64,000 nucleotides of DNA, taken from ZAX-1 sp046533095. GTDB taxonomy: Bacteria > Bacillota > Clostridia > Lachnospirales > Lachnospiraceae. The position numbers and the translations under genes were made by a program. The stretch lies in contig JAJQRA010000024.1 in the NCBI GenBank assembly GCA_046533095.1, positions 1 to 64,000 on the forward strand, written 5' to 3'. Positions 52,888-60,162 of this stretch are shown piece by piece. Numbering within the stretch: the first letter of the stretch is position 1; each line of letters begins with the position of its first letter. The notes beneath the pieces were generated by a model. The model did no database searches. It saw nothing but the letters and a program-made list of their open reading frames with translations, and was not told where the DNA came from.

Positions 52888-53253
52888 TTATTCACCATTT
52901 ACAAGTTTTTTGATTGCATCAAAGCTTTTTTTACTCAGGACATGTTCCATTTTGCACGCATCTTCAACAGCAGTCTGCTTATCTACACCAAGTGATTCAA
53001 GCCAAGAGGACAAGAATTTGTGGCGTTCGTAAATCATTTCTGCAATTTCTTTGCCGGAGTCTGTTAAATAAATCCAACCATCTTTGGTAACGGTGATGTG
53101 GTTGTCTTCACGGAGGTTTTTCATAGCAGTGCTGACACTTGATTTCGTAAAGTCAAGTTCTCCGGCAATATCCACGGCACGGACAACAGGAAGGGACTGA
53201 CTTAAAACAAGAATGGTTTCTAAATAATTTTCAGCTGATTCATGTATCTTCAT
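52888..53253 (-). CDS. DtxR/MntR-family metal-dependent regulator
   Basis: A 121-residue regulator. The N-terminal winged helix reads SAENYLETILVLSQ, VRAVDIAGELDFTKSSVSTA and GWIYLTDSGKEIAE; the metal-binding dimerisation part has YERHKFLSSWLESLGV and EDACKMEHVLS, with the conserved Glu, Cys/Met and His ligands in the usual places. The C-terminal SH3-like domain of DtxR is absent, as in MntR. The start at 53253 has GGGAG upstream. It precedes the ABC operon in the same direction and probably regulates it. Its 3' end is imperfectly repeated about 60 bp downstream. Confidence 0.88.
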   Translation of the reverse strand: MKIHESAENYLETILVLSQSLPVVRAVDIAGELDFTKSSVSTAMKNLREDNHITVTKDGWIYLTDSGKEIAEMIYERHKFLSSWLESLGVDKQTAVEDACKMEHVLSKKSFDAIKKLVNGE

Positions 53254-53318
53254 AGGAACTCCCATCTGTCTATTTTAGAGAATAGTTTATTTTTGACTAG
53301 TCACATAAAATTTTAGTA

Positions 53319-53347
53319 AGTATACCATATATTAAAGGTGAATTCAA
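53319..53347 (-). promoter_or_regulatory. Promoter of the DtxR-type regulator gene
   Basis: On the minus strand TTGAAT (complement of 53342-53347), a 17-bp spacer and TATACT (complement of 53319-53324). Transcription would start about 60 bp before the gene. Confidence 0.55.
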
Positions 53348-53426
53348 ATGTTTTTAGGGATTGGAAAGTGAAATAAAAATGAAATAAAAATAAACAAAAG
53401 TTAATCTTTAATATAGCCGGGAGATA

Positions 53427-53455
53427 TTGAGACTTTGTGAACATCGTGCTATAAT
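53427..53455 (+). promoter_or_regulatory. Promoter of the Rpn nuclease gene
   Basis: TTGAGA (53427-53432), a 17-bp spacer and a perfect TATAAT (53450-53455), 41 bp before the start codon. Confidence 0.7.
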
Positions 53456-53496
53456 TCTAACATAGAAAGAATTAAATTCCGCGAGAAGAGGGCAAA

Positions 53497-54372
53497 ATGG
53501 AAAATGGGAAGACAAAAAAACCAGTAAAGACATGGGAAGAACTAGGGCTAACAGACGATTTCCTTTTTTCTAAAGTTATGAAGGACGAAAAGATATGCAA
53601 AAAGCTGTTGGAAACGCTGCTCCATACAAAAATCCAGAAAATCGTATATCTGGAGGAAGAGAAGGTCGTTCATATAGCGTTGAAGTCCAAAGGGGTTCGC
53701 TTAGACGTATATATTGAATCGGAGAATCGGGTATTCAATATCGAGATGCAGGCAGGCTGTCAAGCAGGGCTTGCAAAGAGAAGCAGGTATTACCAGTCGA
53801 TGATCGATCTGAATATCCTGGAGGCGGGGGAATACTATACAAAACTAAAGGAAAGCTATGTCATATTTATCTGTTCCTTTGATCCGTTTGGGGCAAAAAA
53901 GGCAGAGTACCAATTTGAAAACATATGTTTGGGCGAGGACCATAAGCCTCTTCGATTGGGCGACCAGACAAAGAAGATCTTTTTTAATGCGAAAGCATAC
54001 ATGAAAGCGGAGGACAAAGACATACAGGAGTTTCTAAAATATGTAGATGGACAACCGAGCGACAATCCGTTTGTACAGGAGATTGAAAACAAAGTGGCTG
54101 AAGTGAAGCAAGTAAAAGAATGGAGGCAGGAGTATATGAAGACACTTTTATGGGAACAGGATATTCGGCAAGAAGCTTGGCAAGAAGCTTGGGATGAAGC
54201 CAGTAAAGCAACGGAAGAAAAAACGAGGAAAGAAGACATTAGAAAGTTAATTGCCACATTGCGATTACGGAATATGCCGGACGATACCATCGAGGAACTG
54301 GTAATGGAAACCTATCATTTGACATCGGAAGTGGCAAAATCCTATTTATGCGGGGAGCTGGCAACGTCCTAA
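53497..54372 (+). CDS. Rpn-family PD-(D/E)XK nuclease
   Basis: A 291-residue protein of the Rpn/YhgA-like family (recombination-promoting nuclease, often labelled putative transposase). It begins TWEELGLTDDFLFSKVMKD, and the nuclease core has the Asp in VRLDVYIES and the ExQ motif in FNIEMQAG, then RSRYYQSMIDLNIL. The C-terminal 80 residues are helical and charged (WQEAWDEASKATEEKTRKED) and end with the short IRKLIATLRLRNM motif typical of the family. These proteins are usually multicopy in Clostridia; their cellular role is unclear. AGAAGAGGG lies before the start. The gene is monocistronic. Confidence 0.85.
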   Translation: MENGKTKKPVKTWEELGLTDDFLFSKVMKDEKICKKLLETLLHTKIQKIVYLEEEKVVHIALKSKGVRLDVYIESENRVFNIEMQAGCQAGLAKRSRYYQSMIDLNILEAGEYYTKLKESYVIFICSFDPFGAKKAEYQFENICLGEDHKPLRLGDQTKKIFFNAKAYMKAEDKDIQEFLKYVDGQPSDNPFVQEIENKVAEVKQVKEWRQEYMKTLLWEQDIRQEAWQEAWDEASKATEEKTRKEDIRKLIATLRLRNMPDDTIEELVMETYHLTSEVAKSYLCGELATS

Positions 54373-54611
54373 GAAATTGTAAAAGAATGTAACCATGTGT
54401 TGGGCAAACGATTACAATAGGTGAAGGCAGGAGTGCTTTAGAGCTAGGGGTTTAATATTGATGAAATAGGCGGTATGCAGACGAGCGGATGACCGATACA
54501 AAGGATTGCTCTCATAGCAACAGACAAGCAAACGGAAGATTTGATTGTCTGTGCACTAGAGACAAAAAAAGTAACCACGGGTAACCAAAAAATATGGCGA
54601 CCCTCTGCTTG

Positions 54612-54651
54612 AAAAAACGTGGGAAGCCAGTAAAACCAAGGCGTCCCACGT
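54612..54651 (-). terminator. Terminator of tRNA-Leu
   Basis: On the minus strand ACGTGGGA and TCCCACGT (54644-54651 with 54617-54624) pair, with GCC/GGC pairing inside, followed by TTTTTTC. It lies about 10 bp after the tRNA 3' end. Confidence 0.75.
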
Positions 54652-54661
54652 AAAATAAGTA

Positions 54662-54745
54662 ATGCAGGAAAAGGGACTTGAACCCTCATGACATTGCTGT
54701 CACACGGACCTGAACCGTGCGCGTCTGCCAATTCCGCCATTCCTG
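54662..54745 (-). tRNA. tRNA-Leu (anticodon CAG)
   Basis: Reverse complement folds with acceptor GCAGGAA/TTCCTGC, discriminator A at 54662, a class II long variable arm (TGACAGCAATGTCA) and a T arm with GGTTCAAGTCC. The anticodon stem CACGG/CCGTG encloses TTCAGGT, giving CAG. CCA is not encoded. Confidence 0.93.
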
Positions 54746-54763
54746 CATGAAACTTACGAAATA

Positions 54764-54793
54764 TAATATACCTGTTTTGAACTCATATGTCAA
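54764..54793 (-). promoter_or_regulatory. Promoter of tRNA-Leu
   Basis: On the minus strand TTGACA (complement of 54788-54793), an 18-bp spacer and TATATT (complement of 54764-54769). It lies back to back with the tRNA-Pro promoter. Confidence 0.65.
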
Positions 54794-54822
54794 TAGAGAA
54801 TAGGTAAATTTACAAAATATGA

Positions 54823-54851
54823 TTGATTTTAAAAGTAGTATATGATACAAT
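54823..54851 (+). promoter_or_regulatory. Promoter of tRNA-Pro
   Basis: TTGATT (54823-54828), a 17-bp spacer and TACAAT (54846-54851), 10 bp before the tRNA. Confidence 0.65.
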
Positions 54852-54861
54852 AATTTTCGCA

Positions 54862-54936
<75 letters not shown>

Positions 54937-54942
54937 GGATAT

Positions 54943-55066
54943 GGGACTATTGCAAAATATATTCTTCTTTATATATAGTACTAGATATGGACATCGTATA
55001 AGTAGTGTTTCCCATATCGAATACCGAAGGAAGGTATTGATTATATTTTGCAAGAGTCCCTTTTTG
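54943..55066. repeat. Inverted-repeat element after tRNA-Pro (MITE-like, may act as terminator)
   Basis: GGGACTATTGCAAAATATA (54943-54961) and its near-perfect complement TATATTTTGCAAGAGTCCC (55042-55060) bracket about 80 bp. Inside, GATATGG/CCATATC and AATACC/GGTATT pair as well. TTTTTG follows the right arm. The 19-bp ends with one mismatch look like terminal repeats of a miniature transposable element; as RNA it would fold into one long hairpin that could end tRNA-Pro transcription. Confidence 0.65.
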
Positions 55067-55115
55067 CCATAATACGACATCTTTTTTAATATTATGTTAA
55101 GATTCTTCGAATTTG

Positions 55116-55145
55116 TTGACAAAGTGACAAAGCAGAGCGTATCAT
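55116..55145 (+). promoter_or_regulatory. Putative promoter of the L,D-transpeptidase gene
   Basis: TTGACA (55116-55121), an 18-bp spacer and TATCAT (55140-55145), about 150 bp before the gene. Confidence 0.5.
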
Positions 55146-55294
55146 TTATGGTAGCGATTCAGTATCAAGCGAATGCGAAAGAGATATGGATGAATAGCGA
55201 ACAAACAACTACCATTTAGGATGGCACAGAGTAAATAATAGCAGATAAAAAGGGGGGCGCAAGTTCCCATGAACTAAAGTTCAAAGGAGTTTGT

Positions 55295-57100
55295 ATGGAA
55301 AACACAGGGAAATTCAGCAAGAAACGGATTGCCATTGCAATAACAGTGGCTGTTGCGGTATTATTGCTGATGGTATATGTTGCTTTTGCAATCTATTTTA
55401 ACAGCCATTTTATGTTCCAAACGATGATTAACGGAGTTGATAGTTCCGGAAAGTCTGTTCCGCAAGTAGAAACTGCAATTACAGATGAGATTGATCTGTA
55501 TATCCTTGCGATAGAAGAGCGAAATGACGGTGCAGATTACATTAAGAGCGAGGATATTAAACTAAAGCCGGAATTTGATGGGACATTGCAGGAGAAATTA
55601 AAGGCGCAGAACAATTTTGGCTGGATTGTGTCCTTATTTAAGCCATCTGTACTTAAAGTGGAAACAATGGTGGCGTACGATCAGATGGCATTTTACAATG
55701 TGCTATCAAACTTAGCGTGCCTTGACAACGACAAGGTTGTAAAACCTCAGAATGCATACATATCTGAATATAGTCCTCAAAATGGATATGAAATTATTCC
55801 GGCAGAGCAGGGGAATGAAGTTGATGAGGACAAATTAGAAGAGGTGCTGTATGAGGCAATCACCAATTTACAGGAAAGTGTTTCTTTGGAAGAAAAAGGA
55901 TGCTATTTGGCTCCGGAATATACAGAAGAGTCACCAGAAGTCAAAACCTTGGCACAGCACCTAAATAACTATGCCGGTGCAAAGGTTACGCTTGAATTTG
56001 GTGAAAATAAGGAAGAACTAAATGGAAGGAAAATAAGCGAGTGGCTTACGCTAGCCGATGGCTACAAGGTGGAATTAGATGAAGCTGCGGTAGCAACATA
56101 TGTAGAGGGATTGGCATCTAAATATGATACGGCCTATAAGCCGAAGGCACTTTCCACCTCCTATGGAGCCACTGTAACCATTTACAGTGGCGATTATGGC
56201 TGGCGTCTGGAGCAAGAGAAAGAGACGGAAGAATTAATAAAAAATATAAAGGCCGGAGAAACAATTTCACGAGAACCGTCCTTTAGCCAGCGAGCAAATA
56301 GTTTTGGAGCCAATGACTATGGCAATACATATGTGGAAGTTAATCTAACAGCACAGCATTTACATTTTTATAAAAACGGTTCTTTGATTGTAGAGTCGGA
56401 TTTCGTATCAGGGAATCTTTCACGAGGTTGGGGAACACATGCCGGTGCCTATCGTATTGCCTATACCCAAAGGGATGCCACACTGCGTGGGCAAGGCTAT
56501 GCAACGCCTGTGAATTACTGGATGCCGTTTAATGCAGGGGAAGGTCTTCATGACGCAGGCTGGAGAGGGGATTTTGGCGGAAATTATTATAAGAGCAGAG
56601 GTTCCCATGGCTGTGTCAATCTTCCGTTTAGTGTAGCAAAAACGATATTTGAAAATGTTGAGGCGGGTGTCCCCGTTTTAGTATATGAATTGGAGGGGAC
56701 AGAAAGCGGAAAGGCTAAAGCGCAAGATGCGGCAGGAGTTGCGATTGATGCAATCGGTGCCATTGGAGATGTGGCAGGTCTGGTATTGGAAAATAGGGGA
56801 GTGGTAGAAAATGCCAGAGCACAGTACGAAGCATTAGATGGACTGGCAAGGGATTATGTATCAAATTATGATGCCCTGATCGTGGCAGAAGAGCGCGTTG
56901 CCCAATTAGATGCAGAATTTATAGCAGCTCAGCAGCCACCAGCACCAGAAATGCCTACAGAACCAAAACCGGAAACGCCGGAAGAACCGAAACCGGAAAC
57001 GCCGGAAGAATCGGAAGATTCTGAAAAAGCAGAGAAGCCTGAAAAAGTAGAAAAGCCTGAAAAAGTAGAGAAGCCTGAAAAACCGGAAGATCCAACTTAA
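55295..57100 (+). CDS. L,D-transpeptidase (YkuD) with peptidoglycan-binding domains
   Basis: A 601-residue membrane-anchored wall enzyme. A membrane segment lies at about 11-34, followed by one or two PG_binding_4-type domains (about 60-330, with NGVDSSGKSV and later REPSFSQRANSFGANDYGN). The YkuD domain (about 345-470) has YVEVNLTAQHLHFYKNG and the catalytic SRGSHGCVNLP with C440 and H438. After it come a helical region and a C-terminal tail of about 50 residues made of Pro/Glu/Lys repeats (PETPEEPK, KVEKPEK). It should form 3-3 cross-links or attach proteins to peptidoglycan. AAGGAG precedes the start. Confidence 0.93.
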   Translation: MENTGKFSKKRIAIAITVAVAVLLLMVYVAFAIYFNSHFMFQTMINGVDSSGKSVPQVETAITDEIDLYILAIEERNDGADYIKSEDIKLKPEFDGTLQEKLKAQNNFGWIVSLFKPSVLKVETMVAYDQMAFYNVLSNLACLDNDKVVKPQNAYISEYSPQNGYEIIPAEQGNEVDEDKLEEVLYEAITNLQESVSLEEKGCYLAPEYTEESPEVKTLAQHLNNYAGAKVTLEFGENKEELNGRKISEWLTLADGYKVELDEAAVATYVEGLASKYDTAYKPKALSTSYGATVTIYSGDYGWRLEQEKETEELIKNIKAGETISREPSFSQRANSFGANDYGNTYVEVNLTAQHLHFYKNGSLIVESDFVSGNLSRGWGTHAGAYRIAYTQRDATLRGQGYATPVNYWMPFNAGEGLHDAGWRGDFGGNYYKSRGSHGCVNLPFSVAKTIFENVEAGVPVLVYELEGTESGKAKAQDAAGVAIDAIGAIGDVAGLVLENRGVVENARAQYEALDGLARDYVSNYDALIVAEERVAQLDAEFIAAQQPPAPEMPTEPKPETPEEPKPETPEESEDSEKAEKPEKVEKPEKVEKPEKPEDPT

Positions 57101-57212
57101 GATTCCTCCAAACTGGCATGGTCTATTATTATAAAATTGGCCATTTACACCATGTCGCTTGTGTATTACCCTATAATTAGGAAAAACAACGACAGGAAAG
57201 AGGAGGTACACA

Positions 57213-57773
57213 ATGAACAAATCAAATCTATCCGGTAATATTGGACATACAAGCAACAAAAGGATTTCTGTATCAGATTGCTGTATCAGTGCAGTCTTTG
57301 CCGCACTCGTTTTTATTGCAACACTTTTTATCAATGTAAGGTTGCCAATTTCAATGAACGGTGGCCTGATACATTTGGGCAACGTTCCACTATTTATTGC
57401 CGCCATTGTATTTGGGAAGAAACAAGGTGCATTAGCCGGCGCTATTGGCATGGGTCTTTTTGATATTCTTGGTGGATGGATTATTTGGGCACCGTTCACG
57501 GTTGTTATCAGAGGGGTTATGGGATATATCATTGGTGCAATCAGCGAGAAACGTGCAGGGAAAAATGTTTTGCTAAATACGCTGGCGATCGTAGTAGCTG
57601 GCATTTGGATGATAGCAGGCTACTATACGGCAGAAGTTATCCTCTATCATAACTTTGTTACACCATTTACTTCAATGCCAGGTGATGTCATTCAAGTCAT
57701 TGTGGGTGCCATACTGGGGATTCCAATTTCTGCAATCTTGATCAAGACAAATGCATGTAAGGTATGGCACTAG
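57213..57773 (+). CDS. ECF transporter S component
   Basis: A 186-residue membrane protein with five to six segments. The pattern SAVFAALVFIATLFINVRLP, GGLIHLGNVPLFIAAIVFG and GAIGMGLFDILGGW is that of substrate-capture subunits of ECF vitamin transporters in the DUF1393/ECF-ribofla_trS group. The vitamin is not evident and no known riboswitch is seen in the 112 bp upstream. The shared EcfAA'T module is not in the window. AGAGGAGG lies before the start. Its stop codon lies in a repeated segment (57771-57872). Confidence 0.85.
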   Translation: MNKSNLSGNIGHTSNKRISVSDCCISAVFAALVFIATLFINVRLPISMNGGLIHLGNVPLFIAAIVFGKKQGALAGAIGMGLFDILGGWIIWAPFTVVIRGVMGYIIGAISEKRAGKNVLLNTLAIVVAGIWMIAGYYTAEVILYHNFVTPFTSMPGDVIQVIVGAILGIPISAILIKTNACKVWH

Positions 57774-57872
57774 GAAAAAACAAAAATTCCTCGAAACGAA
57801 AGCTGCATACCGATAGCGTATGGGATAAATCTCTAAAGCTAGGAAAAAAACAAGAATTCCTCGAAACGAAAG
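57771..57872. repeat. Repeat spanning the ECF gene stop codon
   Basis: TAGGAAAAAACAARAATTCC followed by TCGAAACGAAAG occurs at 57771-57802 and at 57840-57872, 69 bp apart, with one extra A in the second copy. The first copy begins with the TAG stop of the ECF gene. Confidence 0.85.
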
Positions 57873-57883
57873 GTCATAGGGAT

Positions 57884-59308
57884 ATGATAAGACAAAGGAA
57901 AAAATTCTTATCGGCAGTGCTAAGGACTCTGCTGTTCGTACTGTTATTGACGATTGCAGGCTGTGCAAATGAGAATGAGCGAGCACAAACGCTTGAAACG
58001 AAAGGTATGCTTGACACCGGTACAGAAGAATCCGTAGCTACAGCAGAATCGACAGGGCAAGCAGAAACAGAACCGGCAGGGCAGACAGAAGCAGGGTTAA
58101 CAGAAACAGGGCTAACAGGGCAAGCAGAAACAGAATCGACAGGGCAGACAGAAGCAGGATCAACAGGGTTAACAGAAACAGAAGCAGGGCTAACAGAAGC
58201 AGGATCAACAAGCCTAGCAGAATCGACAGAAGCAGGTGAGCCGCTTTTTGTACATTTTTTGGATGTGGGGCAGGGCAATGCGGTTTTGATCAGCCAAGGC
58301 GAAACATATATGCTGATTGATGGGGGAGATCGTGAATATTCTTCTTTTGTAGTAAGCTATTTAAAAAAACTTGGAATCACACAACTGGATTATGTTGTGG
58401 TTTCCCATTATGATGCGGATCATTTAAATGGGGTAGTCGGTGTCTTGAATGTATTTTCTGTTAAACAGGTATTAGGGCCAGACTATGAGACGGATACAAG
58501 GGTATACCAGTCTTTTTTAAAGGTGATAAAAGAAAAGGAGATTCCATTTTCCATTCCGAATCTAAATGATACCTATGCATTTGCCCAGAGTACTTTTTGT
58601 ATCGTTTCTCCCATATCATATGAGTATGCAGATGAGAATGATAAATCGGTAGGTATACGCCTTGCCTATCAAGATAACAGCTTTCTTATTTGTGGAGATG
58701 CAGGGGATGACAGTGAACAGGATATGCTTCTTAAAAAGGTGGATTTGGAAAGTGATGTTTTTATGGCAAACCACCATGGAAGCAAATATTCCAACAGTGA
58801 AGCATTTTTACAGGCCGTCAATCCGCAAGCGGTTGTGGTCAGCTGTGGAATGAAAAACAGCTATGGACATCCTGCAGAATCGGTACTGCAAGGAATTCAA
58901 AAGAAAAATGTAGATCTATATCGCACTGACTTGCAAGGAACGATTATTGCAGAAAGCGATGGAAACCAGATTGCATTTAATATAACGCCCTCTATGGATT
59001 ACCGGAGTGGGGAAGAACTGGCAAATGGTGGACAAGACAACAAAGCGAAAGAAGCGATCGCACTTTTAGAGGAAGATTTTAAAGTTTCATCGGTTCAAAG
59101 CGATGAGGTAGTACCGCCCCTTGATCAGGGCGGGAGTAATCTATCAAAACAGGCAGGTTTTGTATTAAATACAAGCACCAAGAAATTTCATTTCCCAAGC
59201 TGCAGCAGCGTAGATGACATGAAAGAAAAGAATAAAGAATACACGGACAAGAGCCGGGATGAGATAGTAAAAGACGGATATGATCCTTGTAAACGGTGCA
59301 ATCCGTAG
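57884..59308 (+). CDS. ComEC-like secreted metallo-beta-lactamase-fold lipoprotein
   Basis: A 474-residue lipoprotein. The signal peptide ends in LLTIAGCAN (Cys near 27). Residues 35-120 are a Thr/Glu/Gly/Ala repeat linker (TGQAETE, TEAGLTE). The metallo-beta-lactamase domain (about 125-370) has VHFLDVGQGNAVLI, VVSHYDADHLNGVVG (the HxHxDH-type metal site, here HYDADH with H175), NSFLICGDAGDD and FMANHHGSKYSN, as in the ComEC/Rec2 nuclease-like group. The C-terminal 45 residues carry FHFPSCSSV and DPCKRCNP, an Ada-like zinc knuckle common on secreted nucleases. Start 57884 fits the signal peptide; the longer frame to 57764 does not. Confidence 0.85.
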   Translation: MIRQRKKFLSAVLRTLLFVLLLTIAGCANENERAQTLETKGMLDTGTEESVATAESTGQAETEPAGQTEAGLTETGLTGQAETESTGQTEAGSTGLTETEAGLTEAGSTSLAESTEAGEPLFVHFLDVGQGNAVLISQGETYMLIDGGDREYSSFVVSYLKKLGITQLDYVVVSHYDADHLNGVVGVLNVFSVKQVLGPDYETDTRVYQSFLKVIKEKEIPFSIPNLNDTYAFAQSTFCIVSPISYEYADENDKSVGIRLAYQDNSFLICGDAGDDSEQDMLLKKVDLESDVFMANHHGSKYSNSEAFLQAVNPQAVVVSCGMKNSYGHPAESVLQGIQKKNVDLYRTDLQGTIIAESDGNQIAFNITPSMDYRSGEELANGGQDNKAKEAIALLEEDFKVSSVQSDEVVPPLDQGGSNLSKQAGFVLNTSTKKFHFPSCSSVDDMKEKNKEYTDKSRDEIVKDGYDPCKRCNP

Positions 59309-59320
59309 AAAAAAAGATAG

Positions 59321-59364
59321 ACAAAACAGCTGACGGCTTTCAAAGCATGTCGGCTGTTTTTTTG
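59321..59364 (+). terminator. Terminator of the ComEC-like gene
   Basis: AAAACAGCTGAC pairs with GTCGGCTGTTTT (one bulge) around a loop of about 18 nt, followed by a run of seven T residues. Confidence 0.85.
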
Positions 59365-59933
59365 CTACGCAAAGCACTCGCATTGGGTTGTGTCGCTCTT
59401 TGCTCCAATCAAGCAATTGTTCATCAAGGTGGCAAATAAGCTGATAACCGATAAGACTGAGATAATTGATAGCTTCCACTCTATCAAAGATATGAGGACA
59501 GGGTCGGAGCCGATGATTCCCTTGAGCCGCTTCTTCCTGTAGCACATCCTTTTGAAAGCTGATGACTCGTCCGAGTCGTGGGCAATTGTCTGCATCATCA
59601 CCGCCAAGGCGGCAGGCGTGCTTGGGTTTGTGTGGGTTTCATCCCGTTTTGCCTTCGTTGATGGGCACTTGTTTTTGACATTTGAAAAAGCAGGTGTTAT
59701 AATGTTTAAGCGGGGTTTGTTCTGGGTTGCCAAGGCGCTTCTACATTCAACGAACGGAGTCGCACCTACTGGGCAATTAAGTGACTTAATCTTATAGAAG
59801 AATTGAAAGTGGCAGGAATAAGTGTACTTGTTCCTGCATAATTCACACTAATCCGTAATAAAATAGACCTAACACTTGTAATCCATCATCGACAGTGTTA
59901 ATTTATCCAGTAAGATATTAGGGAGGATTCCAA
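59365..59933. other. Junction region before the helicase island
   Basis: About 570 bp with open frames on both strands (for example minus 59365-59733), none with a recognisable product, good start or conserved motif. Base composition rises here from AT-rich to the higher GC of the following genes. It probably contains the left boundary of an acquired segment and decayed gene fragments. Confidence 0.4.
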
Positions 59934-60134
59934 ATGAGTAACGAACCTGAGAACGTCACACCTGAAAAGTGGGTAAACCTTGAGGATATCGCCAAACACT
60001 TGAGTCTGAGCGAAGATACCGTTCGGACATGGGTCAAAGAAAATAAGCTGCCGTTTTACCGCGCCGGCAAGCGATATAAGTTCAAAATTTCCGAGGTTGA
60101 CGAATGGGTACGTGAGGGCAGAATCAAAGAGTAA
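59934..60134 (+). CDS. Excisionase/MerR-like helix-turn-helix protein
   Basis: A 66-residue protein that is a single HTH_17-type domain: WVNLEDIAKHLSLSEDTVRTW, the basic stretch VKENKLPFYRAGKRYKF and a C-terminal helix DEWVREGRIKE. Such proteins act as excisionases or as small regulators at the head of restriction loci. GGGAGG lies 7 nt before the start. The helicase gene follows after 28 bp, so the two are cotranscribed, which favours a regulatory or accessory role in the helicase system. Confidence 0.85.
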   Translation: MSNEPENVTPEKWVNLEDIAKHLSLSEDTVRTWVKENKLPFYRAGKRYKFKISEVDEWVREGRIKE

Positions 60135-60162
60135 ATCTACGGAATCAAAGGAGCTAAACAAT

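Noticed and set aside
59365..59733. 123-codon minus-strand open frame
   Set aside because: No start with ribosome site, no recognisable motif and unusual composition; treated as junction debris.
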